Positions 8,443-16,903 of a DNA stretch of 55,250 nucleotides are shown piece after piece. Origin of the DNA: CAZBNB01 sp964493245 (GTDB lineage Bacteria > Pseudomonadota > Gammaproteobacteria > Legionellales > Legionellaceae); contig CAZBNB010000020.1 of the NCBI GenBank assembly GCA_964493245.1, positions 1 through 55,250 of the forward strand. The letters are read 5' to 3'. How positions within the stretch are numbered: the stretch's first letter is position 1; every line of letters starts with the position of its first letter. Under the pieces are notes generated by a model. That model worked only from the letters and a program-made list of their open reading frames with translations, was not told the DNA's origin and searched no databases. The position numbers were made by a program, and so were the translations under genes.

Positions 8443-9315
8443 CTAAGATTGCTTGTTTTGCTCTTCTGTTGTATCTCTTCGTTTGTCAAAGCATTCCAAT
8501 AAATGAATACGACGAGCATCAGCACTGATGATAATAAAATCGAAAGAACCGATGGTAATTTTTTCGCCTGCTTTGGGTAAGTGACCGAAACTTGTCATCA
8601 CAATGCCGCCTATCGTATCATAATTTTCATCTTGAAACGCAGCATTTAATTGTTCATTAAAATCCTCGATAGGCATGTGGGCTTTGATAATATAGTGGTC
8701 ATTGCCATGGGTTTTTATGTAAGCTTCTTCATCAATATCGAACTCATCGGCAATATCTCCCACAATTTGCTCAATGACGTCTTCAATGGTGACAAAACCA
8801 GATACAGCCCCATACTCATCAACCACAATCGCCATGTGATTGCGATTTGTTTTAAAGTCGTTTAAAAGCGTATCTAAGCGTTTACTCTCAGGTACAATCG
8901 GTGCTGTGCGAATAATATCGGATAGATCAAATGTCTCAGGATTTTTATTTTGAAAGCGTAATAAATCTTTCGCGTGTAAGATACCAAGCACCTCATCTTT
9001 GTCCTCACCGATGACGGGGAAGCGAGAATGGCTTGATTGAGATACAATTTGAATCACTTCATTGAGCTCTAGATGTTCTTGGATGGTGGTCATTTGTTTT
9101 TTTGGCAGCATAATATCGCGAACTTGCAACTGAGCAAAAGCCAATGCCCCCTCAAGCATTGCCAATGTTTCCGCATCAATCAATGCGCGTACTTGTGCAT
9201 CACGTAATAGCGCGACTAATTGCTCTTTGTTTTGTGGCTCACCCTGTAAAAATTGTTTGATACGTGTTAACCAAGACAGATTTTCTGGTTCTTTATTCAA
9301 GGCGTGCATCCTCAT
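8443..9315 (-). CDS. corC: CorC/YbeX family CBS-domain protein
   Basis: A cytoplasmic CBS-domain protein (290 residues) with a C-terminal CorC/HlyC domain, linked in other bacteria to magnesium/cobalt efflux and to ribosome-related stress. Two CBS motifs are seen (about residues 60-180), with RDIMLPKKQM, HSRFPVIGEDKDEVLGILHAKDLL and DEYGAVSGFVTIEDVIEQIVGDI; the C-terminal domain has YDTIGGIVMTSFGHLPKAGE. A longer frame would need a TTG start, so the ATG at 9315 (or the next at 9309) is preferred. The start overlaps ybeY by 23 bp. As in E. coli, ybeY and corC are adjacent, but phoH (ybeZ) is not next to ybeY and lnt is not downstream. Confidence 0.92.
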   Translation of the reverse strand: MRMHALNKEPENLSWLTRIKQFLQGEPQNKEQLVALLRDAQVRALIDAETLAMLEGALAFAQLQVRDIMLPKKQMTTIQEHLELNEVIQIVSQSSHSRFPVIGEDKDEVLGILHAKDLLRFQNKNPETFDLSDIIRTAPIVPESKRLDTLLNDFKTNRNHMAIVVDEYGAVSGFVTIEDVIEQIVGDIADEFDIDEEAYIKTHGNDHYIIKAHMPIEDFNEQLNAAFQDENYDTIGGIVMTSFGHLPKAGEKITIGSFDFIIISADARRIHLLECFDKRRDTTEEQNKQS

Positions 9316-9769
9316 CGTAGGGATTATTAAAACCAAGTTGTTTTAATAGCTTAATTTCAATGGCTTGCATGGTGTTTGCTTCGTCATCTTTAATGTGATC
9401 ATATCCTAATAAATGTAGAATACCATGTATGACTATCAACGCCCAATGTGATTCAAGTGACTTATCAAGCGTCACACTTTCTTGTTGTAAGATTTCAGCA
9501 CAAATAATGACATCGCCTAAGAAATGATAATCGAGCTCAACACCTTCTGGTAATTGAGAAGGGAAAGCGAGAACATTGGTGGGTTTAGATTGATGTCGGT
9601 AAGTCGTATTTAGAAAGGTAATTTCATCTATATCAACGAGCCGTATGGTTAATTCAGTTTCATTCTTTTTTTCATGATGCAAAACCAGATTGGCCCAGTC
9701 GATTATTTTTTGATCATCAAACGGTATGTTCGTTGATGAGGCATGTTGAATATCAATGTGAAAAGTCAT
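9293..9769 (-). CDS. ybeY: Endoribonuclease YbeY (rRNA maturation)
   Basis: A zinc metalloprotein needed for 16S rRNA 3' end processing and 70S ribosome quality control; 158 residues from the chosen ATG at 9769, the usual size. The zinc site is clear: HGILHLLGYDH gives three histidines in the HxxxHxxxxxH pattern. The earlier segment NTTYRHQSKPTNVLAFP is also typical. A longer frame starting at 9829 would add 20 atypical residues and is rejected. The 3' end overlaps corC, so the two are translationally coupled. Confidence 0.95.
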   Translation of the reverse strand: MTFHIDIQHASSTNIPFDDQKIIDWANLVLHHEKKNETELTIRLVDIDEITFLNTTYRHQSKPTNVLAFPSQLPEGVELDYHFLGDVIICAEILQQESVTLDKSLESHWALIVIHGILHLLGYDHIKDDEANTMQAIEIKLLKQLGFNNPYDEDARLE

Positions 9770-9897
9770 GCAAAAGGGGTCTATAATGATGAATGTCGTA
9801 AGGATAGTACGAGCCACGCATGCATGCAAGCCATGTGGTTTAAAATTTTGTTATTCGGTGAAAAGACGTCTTTCATTTGGGATGGTAGTAAACACAT

Positions 9898-10020
9898 CAG
9901 GATTTACGAAAAACAACGAGGTCGAGGCGGATTGTATTTTTCATGAGGGAGTTTAGATGACTAAATGACCGAATTAAAAATAAAATCCAACGAAGAGATC
10001 GTTGTTTTGCGTAAGTCCTG
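9898..10020. repeat. Palindromic element (123 bp), gtaagtcctg family
   Basis: The left arm 9898-9941 and right arm 9976-10020 are imperfect inverted repeats of about 44 bp, both starting caggatttacg-like from the outside and ending with an A/T run near the centre. A half copy of the left arm, in reverse orientation, lies at 31033-31076. There is no coding capacity. It occupies most of the space between ybeY and the orphan at 10035. Confidence 0.75.
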
Positions 10021-10034
10021 CACATTTTATTGCA

Positions 10035-10526
10035 CTACCTGGGATTTCGGAAAGGTGATGCTGTGACAGAAAGCGGAGGTGGAGGTACCGACGTGGCGGT
10101 AGGACCGTTGGTTCCTAGTGCTTCTAGTGCCTCTGGGATGAGTACATGTGGGGGAAAATTAAGGTCTACGCAGCTTTTTCCTGCTACATCGCGAAATGCA
10201 ACAGCAGTATGAAAAACGGTTATCGCATTTTCTTCTTCTTGTATAACGGGAGATAAGTTTTTTGCAATATTCTGGTCTGCCATGGTTAACATTCGCTCAA
10301 GTATAGAGTGAATTTTTTCTATCGTTGCTTTATCTCGGCTATTAAAATCATAGTATCGTCTATGGGAGGGGAACTCTGCTCTCCAAGAAAGTGTAACTGT
10401 TGTATCAAGCCCAGCGATTTTTAATGCCTCTACAAATAAGTAAAAAATTTCTCTTTCTTTATCACTGAATAAGATTTTTTCAGCGTTTGAGATACTCATT
10501 TGAAACATTTTATTTGCTTGAAACAT
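10035..10526 (-). CDS. Orphan hypothetical protein
   Basis: A 163-residue protein with no family I recognise. It has no signal peptide or membrane segment. The N-terminal two thirds are mixed helical, with SDKEREIFYLFVEALKIAGL and an RAEFPSHRRYYDFNSRDKAT segment; the C-terminus is proline- and alanine-rich and likely disordered. Two more in-frame ATGs follow within ten codons and either could be the start. It has a good promoter (10559-10588). It lies next to a palindromic element and before lpxB on the same strand, but the 109-bp gap argues against sharing its transcript. Confidence 0.6.
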   Translation of the reverse strand: MFQANKMFQMSISNAEKILFSDKEREIFYLFVEALKIAGLDTTVTLSWRAEFPSHRRYYDFNSRDKATIEKIHSILERMLTMADQNIAKNLSPVIQEEENAITVFHTAVAFRDVAGKSCVDLNFPPHVLIPEALEALGTNGPTATSVPPPPLSVTASPFRNPR

Positions 10527-10558
10527 TCTATTTTCTCAATTATTAAAGGCCTCCCTAT

Positions 10559-10588
10559 ATTATATCATATTGTCTATTATTTAAACAA
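10559..10588 (-). promoter_or_regulatory. Predicted promoter for the 10035-10526 orphan
   Basis: On the minus strand TTGTTT (10583-10588), an 18-base spacer, and a perfect TATAAT (10559-10564). A GGGAGG sequence lies between it and the start codon but is too far from the ATG to act as its ribosome site. Confidence 0.5.
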
Positions 10589-10635
10589 TGCGGGCGTGTT
10601 TTTTCATTGAAAAAGATTATCAACAACCATTCAGT

Positions 10636-11772
10636 TTATTTTATAAGCTGCTTTTCAATTAAATTTGTAATGGATATGTCCGCTTGGTTAAAAGATAAAT
10701 CTTGGCGCATTTTTTTTAAACGTGAGATCATGGCATGTGCTTGTTGGTCGTCATTCAATAGCATGACCACTGTGCGCGTAATTTCAGACGCATTACAGTC
10801 ATCTTGTAAAAACTCAGGCACAATCATTTGATTTTGTAACAAATTACATAAGCCTAAGAATTTAACACGCATGAGGCGAGAAGCAAGATAATAAGTAAAC
10901 CAAGACACTTTGTAGATAATACACATGGGTTTAGTCAATAAAGCGCATTCAAGCGAGGCGGTTCCTGATGCCACGACCACCACATCGCTGCAGCAAACGG
11001 TATCAATAGCTCGTTCTTTAACCAGTGTATAAGGAATGGGAGTTGATTGAAGATACGCGTTGATTGTGCTTTCACTAATGGAGCTAGCCAAAGGGATGAC
11101 AAAATGTAAATCAGAGTACTTTTGGTTTAATTGGATAGCAACATCCCGCATCACCGGCATGAGAAAGCGAATTTCATTGCCACGACTACCTGGAAGCAGG
11201 GCGATAATGCGTTTCCCTAAAGGGAGCTTCATTGATAATTTTAATGACTGGGTATCGTATGTTTCAGGAATTTTTTCAACCAAAGGATGACCAACAAAAG
11301 AGGCTGGAACAAGCGCGTTTTCGTATAGTTTTTTTTCAAAAGGTAATATCACCGCCATATGATCAACATAGGCTTGAATTAAGCCAATGCGCTTGGGTTT
11401 CCAGGCCCAAATTTGTGGGCTAACGTAGTAAAGAATGGGTAGTTTTAAGGTTTTTTTTGCGTATTTTAATAAACGTAAGTTAAATCCTGGAAAATCAACC
11501 AAAACCAATAAATCCGGTTGGCTATTTTTTAAATGTGCTTTGATTGTTTGAAACCCTTTTCTGAGCATGCCCAGATGGCCAATCACTTCGATAAACCCTG
11601 TCACCGCATGGCGTGCTAAATCACTTACTAGCACAGCGCCCGCATTTTCCATATGTTGACCACCAATGCCAGATACTTTTAAATCCGGATGGCGTTGTTT
11701 TAAATCACGAATAAAAGCGGCGGCATGCATATCACCTGATTCCTCACCGGCGATGACCACCAGGTGCTTCAT
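10636..11772 (-). CDS. lpxB: Lipid-A-disaccharide synthase
   Basis: A peripheral inner-membrane glycosyltransferase (GT19) that joins UDP-2,3-diacylglucosamine and lipid X into the lipid A disaccharide; 378 residues against about 380 usually. Typical segments are AGEESGDMHAA at the N-terminus, the YVSPQIWAWKPKR block (about 110-125), FVGHPLVE, LLPGSRGNEI and VASGTASLECAL in the UDP-binding half. Its ATG overlaps the stop of the upstream oxidoreductase as ATGA, so the two are translationally coupled. Confidence 0.96.
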   Translation of the reverse strand: MKHLVVIAGEESGDMHAAAFIRDLKQRHPDLKVSGIGGQHMENAGAVLVSDLARHAVTGFIEVIGHLGMLRKGFQTIKAHLKNSQPDLLVLVDFPGFNLRLLKYAKKTLKLPILYYVSPQIWAWKPKRIGLIQAYVDHMAVILPFEKKLYENALVPASFVGHPLVEKIPETYDTQSLKLSMKLPLGKRIIALLPGSRGNEIRFLMPVMRDVAIQLNQKYSDLHFVIPLASSISESTINAYLQSTPIPYTLVKERAIDTVCCSDVVVVASGTASLECALLTKPMCIIYKVSWFTYYLASRLMRVKFLGLCNLLQNQMIVPEFLQDDCNASEITRTVVMLLNDDQQAHAMISRLKKMRQDLSFNQADISITNLIEKQLIK

Positions 11773-12752
11773 ATGTCGGCATCCTCTAATGAGTGCAGGT
11801 CATAACGAACTTGTAAGTTTTTATCAATTAATGCGCTGATTTTAGCAGCAGTCGCTAAGGCCTCTCGACCATCTATGCCGGTGACCAGGGGTGTTTTGTC
11901 GCGCTGGATACAGCTAACAAACGCCTTAATTTCATCTAACAAAGCATCACCTGTTTCAAAACTTTGCTCTTGTTGTGAAACATTGGGAATGCCAGGAAAC
12001 ATTTCACCATCGCCTTTTTGGAAAACGGCAAATTGTTTCTTTTGATAATCAATGGAAATATAAGAAGTCGGTTGAAAAATACGGGTTTTGCGAACCGTTT
12101 TGAAACTAATGCGACTCGCAACTACGTTCGCTACACAATGATTTTCAAATGTAATGCGCGCACTGGCTATGTCAGTAGCAGAAGACAAAACTGGAGCGCC
12201 CAAGGCATCAATGTGGGTAATCGGGCTGTTGACCATGCTTTGAATCAAATCGATATCATGAATCATCAGGTCAAGAATCACATTGACATCAGCGCCTCTG
12301 GGTGTAAAAGGTGCTAAACGAGCTGAATCAATAAAAAGAGGTTTATTTAAATGTGGCTCAACAGCTTGTCTTGCCGCATTAAAACGCTCCAAATGCCCAA
12401 CTTGTAATTTGACATTATATTGCTCTGCTAAATCGATGAGCTCATTCGCTTGTTCTACCGTTTCTGTGATGGGCTTTTCTATCAACACATGAATGCCATG
12501 CTGAATACATTCTTTAGCAATAGCGAAGTGTGCACGGGTGGTCGCCGCAATACTCACCGCATCCACTTGTTCAAACAACGCATGATAATCGGTATAAGCA
12601 GTGACATTTAGCTCTTTAGCAACACGCTCGCAAGCCTCTTGATTTAAGTCGCAGACACCAATTAACTCAGCATCGTCTACGCGCTGATATTTTTGTGCAT
12701 GAAAACGGCCGAGATAGCCCACGCCGATAACAGCGCATTTAATTTTAGACAT
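11769..12752 (-). CDS. Gfo/Idh/MocA oxidoreductase, GnnA-like candidate
   Basis: An NAD(P)-dependent sugar-type dehydrogenase of 327 residues. The start at 12752 (MSKIKCAVIGVGYLGRFHA) gives the normal Rossmann N-terminus; the longer frame adds 74 unrelated residues. The EKPIT catalytic-lysine motif is present near residue 95, followed by the Gfo/Idh C-terminal domain. In Acidithiobacillus and Leptospira, gnnA of this family lies with lpxA/lpxB and oxidises UDP-GlcNAc at C3, so that GnnB can make the 2,3-diamino sugar of amide-linked lipid A. The ATGA overlap with lpxB fits this, but no gnnB is in the window, so the substrate is inferred. Confidence 0.75.
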   Translation of the reverse strand: MSKIKCAVIGVGYLGRFHAQKYQRVDDAELIGVCDLNQEACERVAKELNVTAYTDYHALFEQVDAVSIAATTRAHFAIAKECIQHGIHVLIEKPITETVEQANELIDLAEQYNVKLQVGHLERFNAARQAVEPHLNKPLFIDSARLAPFTPRGADVNVILDLMIHDIDLIQSMVNSPITHIDALGAPVLSSATDIASARITFENHCVANVVASRISFKTVRKTRIFQPTSYISIDYQKKQFAVFQKGDGEMFPGIPNVSQQEQSFETGDALLDEIKAFVSCIQRDKTPLVTGIDGREALATAAKISALIDKNLQVRYDLHSLEDADI

Positions 12753-12822
12753 ATCGCATTGAAACAATAAATGATTGGCGTATATTATGTCACTAAGTAT
12801 CTTTGATGGCAAACAAAAGGCA

Positions 12823-13674
12823 ATGTCTGTATTGTACCGATGGTTAGTTATTCCGATTTTTTCTCTGGCGTTTTCACCTGTTTTTGCTTGGACAGCGTAC
12901 GGGCATTTTTTAGTTGCGCAAATTGCGTACGATAATCTTGATCCTAAGACCCGGGATTTGATAGAAAAAGACAATCGAGCATTGAATCAACAAGGACAGC
13001 AAGGGATTGTTCAGCAATCTGCTTGGTTGGACACGTTACGTGCCAAAACATGGCGTCATCATATAAAGGTATTGAGCCAATTACATTATATTGATTTACC
13101 TTATTCACCTGATCACGCATTGCCATTGTCTGTAAAAAAAATGAATGTTGTACTGGCGATTCAACTTGCACAAACCATGCTAGAAAATACGGAAACCTCA
13201 GCCATTGATAGAGCTTTTGCGGTTAGAATGCTGTGGCATATTGTGGCCGATATACATCAACCGATGCATTGCATTTCTCGGTTAAGCCCTCAGCATCCTA
13301 AAGGCGATTTTGGTGGAACGCGCTATGCTTTGGGCGTCAACTCTTATGGCAAAACCCTGCATGCTTATTGGGATGTGGGCGGCGGTCTATTGAGCGGTTA
13401 TAAACAAAATGAAGTGAAACAGGTCGCGAAGATCCTTGAAAAACGTTGGCCATGCGAAAATCAGGCGTATTTTATCAATCCCAAAGCGTGGGCAAAAGAG
13501 TCTTACGATTTGGCTGTGAAGGTGGCTTATCAAATACCCGAAGGGGAAATTCCCAATATGGTGTATCAAGAAAAAGTTGCTGAAATCAGTGCGGAACGGA
13601 TTGCTTTGGCTGGCTGCCGACTCGCAGCCATTTCCAAGCAAGTTTACATGCAATATCAATCACGAAGAGCTTGA
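12823..13674 (+). CDS. Exported S1/P1 family nuclease
   Basis: A secreted single-strand-specific nuclease / 3'-nucleotidase of 283 residues needing three zinc ions. The start at 12823 is chosen because AAAGG precedes it and it gives a clean signal peptide cleaved after FA; the longer frame begins with TTG. Cleavage would expose Trp23 as the mature N-terminus, which in this family binds zinc with its amino group, and WTAYGH places the next histidine five residues on, as expected. HIVADIHQPMH and LHAYWD supply further zinc ligands. It probably scavenges nucleic acids outside the cytoplasm. Its last 19 bp overlap the end of the convergent E2 gene. Confidence 0.9.
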   Translation: MSVLYRWLVIPIFSLAFSPVFAWTAYGHFLVAQIAYDNLDPKTRDLIEKDNRALNQQGQQGIVQQSAWLDTLRAKTWRHHIKVLSQLHYIDLPYSPDHALPLSVKKMNVVLAIQLAQTMLENTETSAIDRAFAVRMLWHIVADIHQPMHCISRLSPQHPKGDFGGTRYALGVNSYGKTLHAYWDVGGGLLSGYKQNEVKQVAKILEKRWPCENQAYFINPKAWAKESYDLAVKVAYQIPEGEIPNMVYQEKVAEISAERIALAGCRLAAISKQVYMQYQSRRA

Positions 13675-14765
13675 ATCACCGCGCCCAAAAAGCGAGTTGC
13701 TTCGCCACCGGTGACTGCTCGATGATCAAAACTTAAAGATAATGGCAGTAAGCGCCGTGCCTCAACTTGGCCATTGATACTCACAGCACCTTCATACAAA
13801 CGACCAACGGCTAAAATAGCAACCATTGGTGGCACGATAATAGGACTGGCAAAACGCCCTGCAAATTTTCCGAAATTAGACAACGTAATGGTTGCCCCTT
13901 TCAATTTTTCAGCCGCGATGCTGCGTGTAGCAACCGCTTGTTTGTATTCATCAATGGTATGGCGTAACGCACTGTCATCTTGCGCATTGATATCATGTAT
14001 CACTGGTACGAAAAGGCCTTCTTCATTATCCATCGCCAAGCCCAAATTAATTTTTTGAAAGCATTGTCTTGCGGCATGTTGTGTATCAAACCAAGCATTT
14101 AATGCGGGCTCTACCTGACATGCTTTGCCAATCGCACGAATGAGGCGCACAGTAATATCCGTTTTTTCCGTCCAATGATGAATATCTGCTTCATCAAAAA
14201 TACTCACAGGAACGACTTCTTGATGCGACTGCACCATGCTGTGTAGCATCGCTCGACGGACACCTTTTAATGGCTCAAAACCATCTGGGATAGCACTTGA
14301 TTTTGCAGAAGCGGCTTCTACATCGGCTTTGGTGATAAGACCGTGTTCGCCAGAGCCAACCAACTGGGTCAAATCAACGCCAAGCTTTTTAGCCAGTAAT
14401 TTCACTTGAGGTGTCACTTTAAGGCGTTGAGCACTCGACTGAGCGGTGCCGATTGTAAAATGATCTTCTGTGACTTCGTTGCTTTCTTCTAATTTTCCAA
14501 CCACGGTTCCTTTATCGGCGACTGCTGCGGCTTGGGCTTCAAAAGCAAGCAAAGGATCGCCTGTTTTGATGACATCACCCTGGCCACCATATAGTTTGGC
14601 AATCACGCCAGCTTGTGGAGAGGGTACATCGACGACTGCTTTTGCCGTTTCCATTGACACAATGGGCTGATCTAGTGTGACGGTATCACCCACTTTGACA
14701 AACCACTCATGAATTTCCGCATCCGGCAATCCTTCACCTAAATCAGGTAAATTAAAAATCTCCAT
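13656..14765 (-). CDS. pdhC: Pyruvate (2-oxoacid) dehydrogenase E2, dihydrolipoamide acyltransferase
   Basis: The core acyltransferase of a 2-oxoacid dehydrogenase complex, 369 residues. A single lipoyl domain (residues 1-75, lipoylated lysine in SMETAKAVV), a peripheral-subunit-binding domain (about 112-150, TPQVKLLAKKLGVDL) and the catalytic domain with the C-terminal SFDHRAVTGG motif carrying the active histidine. The start at 14765 follows AAAGGAG; the longer frame needs TTG. It follows E1 beta by 10 bp in the order E1 alpha-E1 beta-E2. E3 (lipoamide dehydrogenase) is not in the window. A branched-chain specificity cannot be excluded. Confidence 0.9.
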   Translation of the reverse strand: MEIFNLPDLGEGLPDAEIHEWFVKVGDTVTLDQPIVSMETAKAVVDVPSPQAGVIAKLYGGQGDVIKTGDPLLAFEAQAAAVADKGTVVGKLEESNEVTEDHFTIGTAQSSAQRLKVTPQVKLLAKKLGVDLTQLVGSGEHGLITKADVEAASAKSSAIPDGFEPLKGVRRAMLHSMVQSHQEVVPVSIFDEADIHHWTEKTDITVRLIRAIGKACQVEPALNAWFDTQHAARQCFQKINLGLAMDNEEGLFVPVIHDINAQDDSALRHTIDEYKQAVATRSIAAEKLKGATITLSNFGKFAGRFASPIIVPPMVAILAVGRLYEGAVSINGQVEARRLLPLSLSFDHRAVTGGEATRFLGAVIQALRD

Positions 14766-14775
14766 GTGTACTCCT

Positions 14776-15756
14776 TTAGGATTCTTCAATCACATTATGT
14801 ACGGCAACTTTGATACGCTCAATACTCGGAATATAGCGTTTTTCCAGTTGAAAGTAGGGCATTACCACATCATAGCCTGTCACGCGTTGTACTGGTGCTA
14901 GTAAATCACTTAGCCCGTACTCCATGAGTTGTGCCATAATTTCAGCACCTACGCCACAGGTTTTAGCGCCTTCATGCACGATCACACAACGACCGGTTTT
15001 TTGTACCGAATTTAAAATGGTTTCAATATCTAATGGTTTAATACTGGCTACGTCAATCACTTCACATGAAATGCCTTCTTTGGCTAATTCGGCACTGGCT
15101 TGTAGCGTTTCATGCATGCTGGCTCCCCAGCTCACCAGCGTGACATCTTCACCTTGTTGTAATGTAAAGCACGTTCCCAACGGTAACGCTTCGCCATTGT
15201 CTTCAACGGGCTGTTTGACCAGACGATAAATACGTTTCGGTTCTAAAAAAATCACAGGATCAGGGTTGCGAATCGCAGCGAGTAATAAACCATATGCGCG
15301 TTTGGGAGAGGAGGGAATCACGACCTGCAAACCAGGAATATGGGCAAATAAAGCTTCTGTGCTTTCTGAGTGATGTTCTGGTGCGCGAATACCTCCACCA
15401 AATGGCGCACGAAATACAATCGGGCAGTTTAATCGACCTCGAGTGCGATTTCGCATACGCGCAGCATGCGAGATAATTTGGTTCATCGCGGGATAAATAA
15501 ATCCCATAAATTGAAATTCTGCGACTGGCTTGATGCCCTGTGTCGACATACCAACAGCAAGACCAGCAATCATTGATTCGGCTAAAGGGCTATCGAATAC
15601 ACGATGCTCACCAAAGCGTGCTTGTAAACCAACCGTTGCACGAAATACGCCGCCGTTTTGACCGACATCCTCTCCGAATAAGACTACATTTTCATCATGC
15701 GCTAGCTCGTAAGCCAGTGCTTGGGTCACCGCTTCAACCAACGTAATATCAGGCAT
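14776..15756 (-). CDS. pdhB: Pyruvate (2-oxoacid) dehydrogenase E1 component, beta subunit
   Basis: The beta half of the heterotetrameric thiamine-diphosphate E1, 326 residues from the ATG at 15756 (MPDITLVEAV). A strong GGAGG site precedes this start; the longer frame adds 24 atypical residues. Typical blocks are FGEDVGQNGGVFRAT, FDSPLAESMIAGLAVG, FRAPFGGGIRAPEHHSES and VVIPSSPKRAYGLL. The gene overlaps the end of E1 alpha by 8 bp, so equal subunit synthesis by coupling is likely. Confidence 0.93.
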   Translation of the reverse strand: MPDITLVEAVTQALAYELAHDENVVLFGEDVGQNGGVFRATVGLQARFGEHRVFDSPLAESMIAGLAVGMSTQGIKPVAEFQFMGFIYPAMNQIISHAARMRNRTRGRLNCPIVFRAPFGGGIRAPEHHSESTEALFAHIPGLQVVIPSSPKRAYGLLLAAIRNPDPVIFLEPKRIYRLVKQPVEDNGEALPLGTCFTLQQGEDVTLVSWGASMHETLQASAELAKEGISCEVIDVASIKPLDIETILNSVQKTGRCVIVHEGAKTCGVGAEIMAQLMEYGLSDLLAPVQRVTGYDVVMPYFQLEKRYIPSIERIKVAVHNVIEES

Positions 15757-16825
15757 TTGATGACTCCTCCATCGCATTCGCACGTTGCTCAATGAGATAA
15801 TCTGGTAAAGTAGCGTAATGATAATCAAAAATACTGCTGACGGGTTGTGGTGTTCTATTCAAGTACTCATCAACCGCTTGTTGTACTGATTGAGAGCACT
15901 CATTCATCAACGCGTCTTCTTGTTCTGAGGTCCAATGTATTTGTTGCTCTAGAAAATGCTTAAAGCGCCCAATCGGTTCTTTTAACAGCGCTGTCGCAAC
16001 TTCTTCTTGTGGTTGATAACGGGTTGCATCGTCTGCTGTCGTGTGATCGGATAGGCGGTATGATTTGGCTTCAATCAACGTTGGGCCTTTTCCTTGACGT
16101 GCTTTTTCAATCGCGTCTTCTAATACTTGGCGTGAAGCTAAAATGTCATTACCGTCTACTTGTATGCCTGAAAAACCAGCAGCAATGGCTTTTTGTGCAA
16201 TGGTTTCTGTCGCGGTTTGTTTACTGAGGGGAACAGAAATAGCCCATTGATTATTGTTAACAACAAAAACGATGGGCAAATGCCAAGCACCGGCGACATT
16301 CATGGCTTCATAAAAATCACCTTCTGAAGTTCCACCATCACCTAAACAAACCACCGCGACTCTTTTTTCATCACGGTATTTGAAACTGAACGCTACACCA
16401 GCGGCATGTAAACATTGTGATGCAATAGGCACAGAGATGGGGAGATCCTGGCTTTGTTCTTGAAATTGGCTACCCCGTTCATCTCCGCCCCAGTAAGCCA
16501 AAATTTCCGACATTTTTACACCGCGCTGAAATTGAGCAGCATAATCACGGTAATAAGGGACAAACACATCCTCAGGACGCATGGCGTGCCCAATCGCAGT
16601 AGAAATCGCCTCTTGGCCATTGATAGGAGCATACGTGCCCATTTTACCTGTACGCTGTAGTGCAATGGCTTTTTTGTCAAACAGACGCGTCAAAACCATC
16701 GTACGATATAAATGGATCAGCGTATCGTGATTTTCAGCAAACTTAGGTAACGGGCCGCACAACTGGGCCTGCTCATTGAGTAATTGGATATAGGGTATTT
16801 CAAAACTGGCCACAATGGTCGTCAT
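15749..16825 (-). CDS. pdhA: Pyruvate (2-oxoacid) dehydrogenase E1 component, alpha subunit
   Basis: The alpha half of E1 (358 residues), which binds thiamine diphosphate and decarboxylates the 2-oxoacid. The ThDP-magnesium motif GDGGTSEGDFYEAMNVAG...NNNQWAIS is complete (about residues 165-195), followed by the phosphorylation-loop-like YRLSDHTTADD. AAGGA precedes the ATG. This alpha/beta E1 differs from the single-chain AceE of enterobacteria and is the type used by Gram-positive bacteria, rickettsiae and some Legionellales. It is first of the three-gene operon. Confidence 0.93.
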   Translation of the reverse strand: MTTIVASFEIPYIQLLNEQAQLCGPLPKFAENHDTLIHLYRTMVLTRLFDKKAIALQRTGKMGTYAPINGQEAISTAIGHAMRPEDVFVPYYRDYAAQFQRGVKMSEILAYWGGDERGSQFQEQSQDLPISVPIASQCLHAAGVAFSFKYRDEKRVAVVCLGDGGTSEGDFYEAMNVAGAWHLPIVFVVNNNQWAISVPLSKQTATETIAQKAIAAGFSGIQVDGNDILASRQVLEDAIEKARQGKGPTLIEAKSYRLSDHTTADDATRYQPQEEVATALLKEPIGRFKHFLEQQIHWTSEQEDALMNECSQSVQQAVDEYLNRTPQPVSSIFDYHYATLPDYLIEQRANAMEESSNA

Positions 16826-16903
16826 GCATAATCCTTATGTGAATGAAATGTACACAAACTTTAGACGCTGTCTCATTGTCGTTAGACGAAATAAGGCAAA
16901 TTC

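Noticed and set aside
9770..9829. 20-residue N-terminal extension of YbeY
   Set aside because: Family members start at the position of the ATG at 9769; the extension contains atypical residues.
12753..12974. 74-residue N-terminal extension of the GnnA-like protein
   Set aside because: The Rossmann start MSKIKCAVIGVG is at 12752; the extension overlaps the promoter region of the divergent nuclease and has no family match.
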